The position numbers and the translations under genes are program-made. DNA of 64,000 nucleotides from Ridgeia piscesae (Eukaryota; Annelida; Polychaeta; Sabellida; Siboglinidae), in NCBI GenBank assembly GCA_025642075.2, contig JAODUO010001606.1, forward strand, positions 20,613 through 84,612, given 5' to 3'. This document shows positions 28,601 through 40,300 of this stretch, one piece after another (the stretch's first letter is position 1; each line of letters starts with the position of its first letter). The notes below the pieces were generated by a model. That model saw nothing but the letters and a program-made list of their open reading frames with translations. It searched no databases and had not been told where the DNA came from.

Positions 28601-31600
28601 GCGCAGTTTTGAAGTTAAAATTAATCTACATATTTCTTAAATCTGCAGTGGCCCCTGTGTGTATTTTCTGCTCTGAATTCACGAACATCCCACCGCGACG
28701 ACTTGATCTATAAATAAATAAAATGCGGATGCTTGCGTCATCTCATCAGGATGTGAGCTGCGTGCTTCTTGTGATGTGTATTAGTAATAACCGGCGTGAA
28801 CGGCCAGGGGGAAAGGGTTAACCATATGCGCATATGTCTGCATGATGGTTGCTGTCTGATTGGTGTGGGGTGCTGTGCCGTGGGGATGGCACGGCTCCAG
28901 CCGGAGCTGTGGTTGACACGGCCTCCTCCCCGGCGCCTCCCTTCTGGCCATGCATAAACAATGCGTGAAGCCGTCACAGGCACTTGCATGTGTTTGCGTG
29001 CCGACAATGACCATTGATTTTTGCCCGGTGTCTGCAAAACGGATTAATGAGCACTGATGAAAAATGACAGCCACTGTTTGCAGTGAGCAGTGTTGCGCGC
29101 CGCAGCAGTAATATCTCACGGCAGTGTTTCAGGTGTTGGCCAAACGTAAATCGAGTCGTGTGTTATCTGCGCGTGTGCATGTCGCTGTGCATGTCGCAGT
29201 CACTGCCAGATACAATAGCTGGTTGTATGATAGCAGCGACACGGCCACTCCACTTGTCATTCATCCTCCGCTTTATAAAAAAACACCAGTGCCTGGGAAC
29301 ATTGAATGGGCATAAAGCGGTGCTCGCGCGGTGACGTACCGGCGCCTGCTGGCACTAGGGTGGCGCCAGCGCTTTTAATGTGAACAGAATGTCAAGCCAA
29401 AGCAACGCACCGCAGCGGGATTGTGGCACTGCTGCCGACCTGACCGGGCAGGTTGCCATGGAAACGAGCATTGTCTGCTTGAGCATGCTGGCTTGGCTGG
29501 CTGTGGTAATAAACGAATGGTCGAGCAGGCAGGAAGTGTTTAGTTGGAGGGGATGCAAGGCACCGCGGCTTGTTTACTTTTTATTCTTGTGTCAGTGGTG
29601 TCATAAAGACACATTTCATGTGTTATACGTGCATAGTTTCACGAAGAACTCAGATGTTTCTGCAGTTTTACTGAATATAACAGCTTTAGAGGTCTCACAT
29701 AAATCTGCTGCGATATGATCATCACTGCACGTGAAATAAATTGCTACAGTGGTGTCACCTGGTGACTGAATGCAAGGTGATGCTTTTTGGGTCGTAAAAC
29801 ATGTAATGTTTTTAGGACTGTGTCAACTTGTGACACTGTCACTTACACAGTTGTTAGGGAAGTTAATTGGAGTTTGATACTGTGCTGTCCTATTAGTGCA
29901 TCCCTCCAATTTTCTCTGGCTCAGGCTGAGACAGTTGAAACACTTAAACATTAGCATGTCGGTTTTGTCCACATACCCTGTCTCAAAGTACGACCATAGA
30001 CTTTTTTGTTTCTGTGTTATGTAGTTCTGAGAAATGAAGCCTAACGATTGCAGCTAGTGTCAACTGGATGGGATCATTGTGGTACAATCACAGCTTGGCT
30101 TATTCACAGGACACATTTGTGCACAGCGAATTAGCTCATTTAATCAATTGTGGCTTCGACATAAATGGCAGGATCAGATTGCTGAAGTAGAAATACCAAA
30201 GCCACTCTATGTTATGAAGCATTATAATTATGTAGAATATGGCCAAATCACCTCTGCATGGCTAAATGCGTCTCTGAATGACCAGATCCACTTCCACATG
30301 ACCAGATCCATCTTCGTAACCTGTCAGGATGTCATCTTATTATGTGTGATTCTCGGTGCACTTTTTACTTACATTGTATACAAGTGATACAGTAAAATCA
30401 ATTGCATTAAAAAAATAAACAGAAAAGAGAAATTCACCAAGAAGAAAATGCAGTAAAAATAATATTAGGAAAGTTTAAGCTTAACAGAATAACGATGGGT
30501 GCATTTTTAAAAGTGAGACAAACACATTACCCGGTAAACAAGGTTGCACTAAGAAGTGAAATTGTAAAAGAAAGTGAAATTGTAAATAAGTTGAAAATGT
30601 GTATGTAGTTTAAATTGTTTACACTGATGTACTTGCGTTGTAGACTGCCCTGTTCGTTCGTCACACATGCCCTGCTTGGGTCGTACACGGTGCAGGCTGA
30701 GCTGGGAGACTACGATCCCGAGGAACATGGCGTTGGCATCGCCTACATTCAAGAGTTCCACTTTGCCCCCAACCAGACGGAAGAACTGCTTGAGAAGATT
30801 GCTGAGCTCCACAAGACCCACAGGTGTGTTAACAAATGCTGTCACTCTACAGTCTCCTTGGTAATACAGCAACCTTTCAATTAGGTTCACTTGAAGACAT
30901 TTCCAGGTTATTATTGTAACAGTAAAGTAAAAAAAATTTGCTTTGGCCCAGTCCGTATGGAGACTTTAATACTTTGGTTCTACTACAAATGTCAGTGCAA
31001 AGCTTATGCAGATGCTTCAGTTTAATAAAGTGTACAATGGTTTTAGGTTGCCAGCTTGGTTGTGTTACGCATTGTAAATGCATTTGAAATATTTAATTTT
31101 TATATAAAATCTATGCAAATGACTGAAATTCACGTATCAAAACAACTTTGCATAGTACACACTATGAGGGTTAATTATTGAAAGAAATAACATAACATGG
31201 CACACGAAATGAAGAATTTAATGTTGACTGTTATTTACATCTACATCAGAAACATGTGTTTGGTCAGTCAAGGGCTGACATTCCAAAGCAATTTGCATGT
31301 GTGGCCAGCCTGCTGGGCGGGCCTTCTGTTGTTATTCTTGGAAATTGCCTTGTGATGGCGTCCTGTCACCCCTGTCACTGTCGCTTTGTCACGGTTGCTT
31401 TGTGGTTGTGCATGTTTGGTGTTATGTTGATCCCTCAAGGCATGGGGAAGGTTAGTGTGCCCCTGGTATGGGGTAACTGATTAGAGAAGGGGTTTTTCTG
31501 TGAACGTGGGAGTCGTGGGAGAATGGTAGGGTAGCATAAACATTTTTTCTCTAACAATCGATTTTTGGCAGAAAAAACAGCGAGCAGTTTTAATTTGGTC

Positions 31601-32398
31601 TTGGCTGAGTAATTTTTTATTTATTTTCATATCATTTCTTTTTAATAACCTTTGAACATCGCATCATGTGATCAGCCTTTGGTAGTGATTCAGGGGAACT
31701 TAATTAGACTCACTAGACGACATAGCCACTCAGCACATATTATTAAAATATATTTGTCTTGTATATATGTGTTGTCTTATTATACACTTTATTAAGTTTC
31801 GGTAAAATATGCTACAATCCTGAAAAACCGAACATAAAACCTTGCAAAAGGCTTATGTGGTGTTGTGGTTCACCATATAATTCAACAGTTGTTTTGATTA
31901 ATCCCCTCCAGAAGTATCAATAAAATATAACCAATTGATCAACAATACCAGTACAATTTATTATTGATGACCATTGTGTCAGAGTAAGTGAGCCCCCAAG
32001 TTCTCATTGAAATGTGTTTGCCAGTCACTCACGTGAGAATTATAATCAAAACAAACCAGCCAATTGCAGTAAATATGCAGGCTGCACTTGAACTTAACCA
32101 GTTGTTGACAAAGTTGTGATTTTATAGGGGACAGACTCCATCCGAAGCTGAGTTGCACTACCTGGAAAATGCCAAGAAACTGGCCATGTACGGTGTGGAC
32201 CTCCACAAAGCAAGGGTAAGTCACAGATTCTATTAGATCTACATCCATTATTTTGATTTTGTAGTCATGGTAACCTTGTGGCTAAGGGGTTGTGTGATGT
32301 TAAAGATTTGCGCACTCATTGTCTGTTATGAAAAAAACAGTTCATGTTCATGCAAACTGCCGAGTTCTCGAATGTTATGCATAGGGTGGTTCCTCTCA

Positions 32399-32466
<68 letters not shown>

Positions 32467-34305
32467 GAGGAAAACATTACTTCAGTGGCGCCACAAAGTG
32501 AAAGTTCCACACCACACAAAGGCACGGTGGAGAGAGTTGGATCGATAATACTAGATGTGCAATGTTTTTGCAAACTTATGAGACAATCCTTTAGTGTTCC
32601 GAATAACTAGGCGAAGGGCTGATAACACCTGTGTAATGCCGTCACACTGGCTGTTGTGGATTGACTGCTGTTTATGTTATGCGATGTAGACGGCTGCTGT
32701 ATGATATATGGGAGTGTGGCTTGCCTGATATAGATAGACATGCAAAAACTAGTCCAAGCATATCAGTTAACAGTTGTCAGTAGCATGGTATTGTTAGATG
32801 TGGCGTAAATAGCCTATGAATGTCCTTCTAACTGTGAGCTTGTGTACAAACAAATATGTGACTTGGAGACTGCCAGCAATATTTAAGTCACACTCTCAGT
32901 TATTTTCTGTCTTCAACAAAGATACAAAATATAAACACCTGTTCTTTGTGCCAGAATAACTGAAACATTTGGTACTATTTTTATTCAGACGCAAATTGAA
33001 CTAGGCAGTTCAGTGTAATTGATTTACATATACATTTATGCATAATACTATTTGATATATCGTCTAAGAACGTTTTGATCCATCCAAAGTGGTGTAGAAA
33101 CCAATGGCCAATAACAACCAGGTAAAAGTGACATGAAACAGTTGCCAGAGCATTCTCCGTCCAGTTCTGTCATCCACAAGTGTCAGTGTGCATTATGTAT
33201 GTTCAATGGATTGTAGGACCTAGGTGTAGGACCTAGGTGTAGGACCTAGGTGGTGACCAAATGACCCTCCATCCATACATAATGTATTTTGTGAGACATT
33301 ACAACAACTTACATGAACAACCCTTTTGGCTCAGACACGTGGTCTGTATGCTGTGATCTGTATGCTGTGATCTGTATGCTGTGGTCTGTATGCTGTGGTC
33401 TGTATGCTGTGATCTGTATGCTGTGTTGTTGTTATGGTAGGACTCTGAGGATCTGGAGATCATGCTGGGAGTATGCGCCAGTGGCCTGCTCGTCTACAGG
33501 GACAGGTTAAGGATCAACCGCTTCGCGTGGCCCAAGATCCTCAAGATCTCCTACAAGAGGAACAACTTCTACATCAAGATTCGACCGGGAGAGGTAAGAA
33601 TGAGCCACTATTTATGCAGATCATAAGAAATGATTTTTTTTATTCACATTAGTACAGAGGATCCGATTTAGAAAACACAAAGTTTGTCAACTACTGTGTA
33701 AGTCGACAACATGTTTTTTATTTCCTCTTTGAAACAAGATCTTATGATACTTTCAAATATATTTGGGAGTGAAAACTGGCAAAACTGCACACAGCTAACC
33801 ATTTCATTTGCAGCTGTCTTGCTTCTTGGTTGAGTACGGGCTAACACTCCTAGTGGAGTCAGATGGTCAGGGTTTAGGTTATTAGTCATACATCAAAGCT
33901 TGTCTAAATTTCTGTGGTTCAGGAATACTGATTATTGCATATGGTAGAGGGAATACTAATATTCTATTGTTCGGGGGGGAAAAGGAAAATTCATAACAGT
34001 TCTTATTGGTGTGGATAGTGTTGAGTGTGTTCTTATTGAGATGTCTTGGTGTGTAGTGGACTGTAGCAGTGTTGACCGGTCACGGTGCTTGTTGCAGTTT
34101 GAGCAGTTTGAGAGCACAATAGGCTTCAAGCTGGAGAGTCACCGGATGGCCAAGAGGCTGTGGAAGACGGCTGTGGAGCACCACACATTCTTCCGGTGAG
34201 CATTGCACACACATCACACAAACCACTGCAAATCTAGTCTGTTGATGTTCGTGTGTAGTATTTGTATGCTCAGATTGATAATAGAGCATATATTTGTGTT
34301 AAATA

Positions 34306-34351
<46 letters not shown>

Positions 34352-37300
34352 TATTTTCACTAGTATCTTGCAAAAGTGTGAATAACTTTGTATGCAGTAG
34401 CATAAATTTGTGAGATGAAGTATGACTGTTCGAGACACACGTTAAATGTACGGTAGAAACGACATGAGCGGTGGGCGATAATATATATGCATTGTTGACT
34501 TCCCTTCTATGCAAATCTTAGTGTGGTTAAAGTATAGAATTACAACAACAAAATGAGTTTCACAAAACATAGAAAACGACCAAGTAAACACAAGTTATTA
34601 CACAGACTCACTGATGTTGTTTGTGTTGAGTAACTTACACTCCGTAACTACTACTCCAGATTGAGGGAGCCAGAACCGCCACAGAAGTCTGGTTTCTTCC
34701 CGCGCTTCGGCTCAAAGTTTCGCTACTCCGGACGCACGCAGTACCAGACCCGGCAGGCAGCCGCCAACATCAACCGCCCCATGCCCTACTTCGACCGGTC
34801 GGCGCCCAGACGCTACTCTGGCACCCGCAGTATGGACGGAGGTTAGTTAGACACACATCTCTTGTGCTGCTGCCTTGTGCATGCCTAAATTGCCAGGGAT
34901 GCATTTCAGGCTAGCCGAGGTACCTCTTGTTATTTGGTGCAGTTGCCTCTGTACTGTATTTAGTGTGGATGTGAATGTGGTAAGTTGTCAAGTGTGCTTC
35001 TAGGCGACACATGCAACACAACCTGATGATTTATAAGAAGGCGTTGATTTTTGGGCGTCTTGACCACAACATGAATAGTCTGCAATCTCAGTGATATCTG
35101 TAAGGTTTTTATGTTTCACAGAATCAGCCTGTTAACTTTGGATGTTATTTTATTAGTGCTAGTGTCACCGACTTACACTTATTTATATACTTCTTCAAAG
35201 TTAGCACAACGATAGCAGCTAAGAGTGAGTTTCTTCCTAGAATTTGCTTGCTGTGATGTATGTTGACCTTGCATGTCCTGGCATGTAGACCACACTCAGC
35301 CTCACTATTCGTTACTTTCAACGCTGTACTGTTTTGTTAAATGTTCAGATGTTTAGTTTCATAATAAATCCTTCTCGGCTTGTCATAGATGGTAGGGTTA
35401 ACAATAACTTAACATGGAGGAATTACTTACAATGTAGAGACGGTAGACACTGTTTTGGGTGCATACAACAGCAGCAGTTAAAACTGGCAGTAATCTGGTA
35501 GTTAACGTCGATGGTAGTTGGATTGTTTGTAGTAAAACAGCTGTGTTTGGTAGTAATGAGTGTAGTGCCAGCAAACACAACTGTAATCGTCCACTGGTGA
35601 TTATGCAGCTAATCTGCAGGGTTGCTCACAGCCGTAGCGTCGGCAGTGTGACGGTGCAGTGAGCGACCGCCCAGTAAGTTGGAGTATGATGTCTCTCTTT
35701 CTAGGGGGCGTGGGCACTCTGTCTGAGCCCGCTTTGAGTGATTCAACATCAGGTACACCCGACGGTAGCCTTTATTGCTTTCTGCCATCGTAGATGATAT
35801 CATCCTCTGTCTCTCTCTGTGTCTGTACTCTGTCGACATGTTTGTGTGTTTCGTACAGGTGCTCTGTTGGTGTGTGAGTCGGTGGCCATTGCAGAGAGCA
35901 GTGTGTGTTATAATATAACTGTCGAATTGCTGGCTTTTGTTAACGATGACGCCTCAGATTACAGTTTGGCTTTACAGGTGACTGATGCAATTTTTGTGCC
36001 GGAGACAACAGCATGCCTGTATTTGTAGCTTCCTGTAAGACAGCTTCAGGGTGATGAGGTGTTGTCTGTTATGTTGTACAAATGCAGCAATGTTCAGTAT
36101 TTATGCAATTTGCTTTTTTATAAGAAAATCGACCATTTTGCTGCTGTTAATATGCATGCCGCATTTTTGCCGTTTTTTTGTTTATGGTTTTCAATTATGT
36201 GGCTGTTTGTATTAACGTAGAGGAAGAGCTGGAACCTAACTTGCCTGTCTTGTGAATTATTGCTGTCTGTTGCAGCTACCGTAACTAGTTTCTAGTTATT
36301 TGCTGTCTTTGATATGTAGTTCGATTTTCTTTTGTTCATTTCAGTTTACCTGAAGGTTGCTGCAAGGATCCTTGGAAATATTTTTGTTGTTGGTGTTTTT
36401 TGTGTGAAGTTGCAGGGTTGTTAGATGTGTTGCCTCTGCAATAAAGCCACGGTTTTGTTAACTGTTTCTTATTTGTGTTTTACTTAGTTAAAACCAACGG
36501 TCAAAAGTAGCTGACAATGGAACGATGTAGTTTGAGCCAGGATCAAGTTTGGTTTGATCTTGAATGGAATGACATTCTGGTTTTGTGGAATGTGTAACAT
36601 GGCATTGTTTTTTATGTCACACAGAAACAGCAATGTCAAATGTGTATTGGGTGCTTTAGTTTGTTACATCTTCATCGTGAGAGAAGATAATTTAAAACCA
36701 AATCATGTGAAACTGGTGTTTAGTTCAGATGTAGCATCTTAGTGGTGCAAGAAGGCCTCCCTTGTGGAAGAGAATACAAAACCATGTCTTATATAGGGGT
36801 GCTATGAAGCTTGGTGAATGTGACAATAAACAACCATAGCAGCTTTCAACTAACCTTTTATACATGCATGCCATTTATCGTTTACACTGTACATATGTTT
36901 TCTGGGAAATTAATTTGAGGTATATATATATATATTGAGTGTCTCGAAAGTAAGTAATTTTAATTAGATTTACAGAATGAAGTTCGATATTGAAGCCTGA
37001 AAATTTTGTGCACATTCCGTTGAAATATTCTGTTTAATTCCAATACCTGCACACTCACAAGTTATGATTATCCAAACCTCTTTGTGGACCCAAAGCGTGT
37101 ATATAATTATATATACAGGTATATTGTGTGTCTAGAAAGTAAGTAAGTTTAATTATATTTGCAGAATGAAGTTCCATATTGAAGTCTGAGGTTGTTTTAC
37201 GCATTCCGTTGTAATATTTTGTTCAATTTCATTATCTGCACACTCACAAATTGTGATTATCCAAACCACTTTGTAGACCTAAAGCTTATCTGACAGTGCA

Positions 37301-40300
37301 GCAACGAGTCTTTACACTTGGAACAAGTTGTGTGCCTGTATTCTAAACCAGGATGTTATGCTGTTTTCAATACAGGACAGTCTAGTGGAACCAGCTGTAA
37401 CGTTGAGAATGACCAACCCTTGGAATGTCAATGATTTCACATCCAAACAAAGAGTTCTTGACTGACACTGTGCGTCTGTGTGTTGTAGGTCCTGGTGCCT
37501 ATAGTTGCAACACCACTGAGAGATCTGAGCTGTACAGACCCAATGATTCACGGACAGCGACCCTTGACCTCAAGGGTCGTCGTGGCCGCCAGGGGTCGGT
37601 GCCATTTGCCGACACTGAAGATGATCGCAATTTGGGAGCGATGGACCCGAACAACCCAGAACATGAGGTTTGTGATAGATATACGTAATACTGTCGTAAT
37701 ACTGTCGTTGTGATAGATATACGTAAATACTGTCGTTTATATTAGTTTACATAATGTTTACATATTTATTCAAGTGTATCACATGTCATATGATATTGTA
37801 AGATGATGTTCCATGGACTGAATGCTGCTATCACATTTACATGTATGACTGTAGCCTAAACTGACCATGTGTATTCAGACACCTAAAGTAAAAACAATCT
37901 TGGCTGTCCATAAACAAGTTTCACAAAAATATTTCACAGACCACTGTCCAGATATTTCCAAACATGAATAATTTTAATTTGTAACATTTTCTCACCCACC
38001 CATGATATTAATCTGACCTTGTAGCGTAATTGGTGAGAAGATGTATGTTATAGATCACTATTGGCAGTTGGCAACTGATTTACATGGCAACAAAGGAAAA
38101 ATTATGTACACAGATATCTAAAAACAGTGTAATTAATTGTAGATTTGTAGGACATCTGACAACATACAGTGTCTGAATACATACAGTCATTACGACACAT
38201 GCCTCTATCCCATCATGCACTTGTAGTACAGATGACATGACTCTGTTCAGTTATCGTCTTCGCCATCGTCGGGTGTTTTCGAGCCTGAGCAGTGCAGCAG
38301 TGCCGCCATGTTGGGGGCAGGGGCGGGGCGGACCCAGTCCCTGGGGTCACTGGCCCGCCGCAACCACGCCCTGACAGGCAACGTGCAGCAGGAGAACATG
38401 AAGTGGGCCGTCAAGGTGCACATACTTGTCACCAGAGTGCGCTGCATGCTCCCGACGTTGAATGCGACTAACCATTTTGATCACTTGTTATTTGTAGACG
38501 TTTGCCGTTGTAACATCAATGTGACAGTCGTTGTCTATGTGACTGTTTTGACGCTGGCCAAAATTGTGATGACATATATATTTAACATACCTTTTACAAA
38601 ACTGTAGATTAATTTGATGTGTTTAGTAGTAAAATTTCACCCAGTAAACTACCTGATCTAGGAGAAACTTTGCTATTTAATTTGAGATTTAAATGCATGC
38701 AAATATTTCTGCATGAAGATATAACTGACATTGACATATCAACACCCCAGCTCCTTCCATTTGGAATTTTTTATAATAGTAATTGCAAGCCAATGACAGC
38801 AGATGTTAAAAAATGGGATAAATGAACTCATCTATGTGGCATTTCAGTGTTTGCAAGGTCATTAGCTACATAGCTATTATGTCAGCATTATGACTTACGT
38901 TGTTTACGATCTAACAGTCTTGCATGACCAAGTTTTTAGTTGTTATTTCACTACCTGAACCCCCTTTCCTTATTTCCCATGACTGTCTGTCCAGGGCAAA
39001 TAAGTGTTTGAAGTCTTTCCGTATTTGTTTACATTGTCAAGAATAGTTATAATTATAAACTGTTTTTTAACTTAAATACCATAAGAAATGATTGCATGCT
39101 ATTGAACAATTTCTGTTTAGAAATTTAATTGCATCTCTTGTTTCACAGTTGACATTAGTTGCATGTAGTTTATTTGGAAGTTATGGCTAGTATCTTTAAT
39201 AACACCCAGTAACAGTGTACACGGTAGCCTTCATCTGATAAAATTACTTGAATTTATGTGCAAAGTACGTAATACATTTTAAAAGGTCTCAATTATTATA
39301 AAATCATTACCATGCAGTAATGTATAACAGTAATAAAATGCTGTTATTGAAATCTCCCATGTTTCATTTTGTCCCATGAAAACAAATGTTATCAAGCAGT
39401 CAGAAAGACTGATTAATAGAATATAAAATATTGCTAGCAAAGGACCACTGTTATAATGAAGATACTGTAAAGAAAATAATGTAAAAAGTAAATTATAATT
39501 TAATCTATGACATTGACAGTCTGGTAACTGCGTCGGACAACAACTGGTTTCAGGAAGGAAGGAAGCCCAAGATTGTCGTCAACCTGGACAAGAATGGCCG
39601 GGTGCTGTCATTGAGACATTTACCTGTGTCTGATGACAGTTACGTGCAGGCGTGGGGCTCGAGTCAGGGACAGGGCCGGCATGTCACTGAGGTGGCTTGT
39701 CACACTCACTTGTCAGCATGACTTGTGTTTGTTTTATGTTGTACCTACCAATGTCTGCAGCCCCAGTATGCTCACACTGCATAGATGTGTTATGCCAGTA
39801 ATTTTTTTTTATAATCCTTACAGTGTGTGTTACATTAGTGTAATTTTCGTGCCACTTTCTTCAGTCATGGCATGTTCTTAGACATGAGGTCAAAACCTGT
39901 GTAATAATTTTTTTGGTTTAAAAATATTTCACGAATTTTTTTATTCCCAAGTGGGATCACAAAGTCTGCTAGTAGATTACCATGGTTAATAAATTTTTCT
40001 GAGAACATGATAACTTAGTTACAACATTTCAGTGTACAGTTTTACGTCCATCCAAGTTAATGTCGCATACAGGGGCTGCATATGGCATTGGTAAAACATG
40101 CATCACGTCTAACACACACCCTTGCATGTCCTTTTTCAGAGTTGACATGGCTACTGCAGCAGATTGCCATGTCGTTTTGTTTCAGTTTGTGTGTTGTTTA
40201 AACTGTGTTCATGCACGGCATTCTTTGTATACGAAATAACAGAATAGTTTGAGAAACCAAACTGAAATGGCACGTTCAATGTCGACTACAAAAATCTAGT

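Larger units (their letters stand above)
32216..33440 (+). other. EPB41: 4.1 gene intron 8 with three tandem repeats
   Basis: Holds an (AT)n run of about 61 bp at 32401-32461, CAGTGGCGCCAC at 32483-32494, three perfect 13-bp units (TGTAGGACCTAGG) at 33212-33250, and a 15-bp repeat at 33342-33426 that stops 14 bp before exon 9. Confidence 0.8.
35753..37488 (+). other. EPB41: 4.1 gene intron 12, with alternative terminal exon candidate and tandem duplication
   Basis: Contains a possible terminal exon (35859-36446) and a two-copy, about 189-bp tandem duplication at 36921-37290. The rest is featureless. Confidence 0.7.

Noticed and set aside
30079..30387. 102-codon frame in intron 6
   Set aside because: No similarity known to me and no splice sites in suitable phase.
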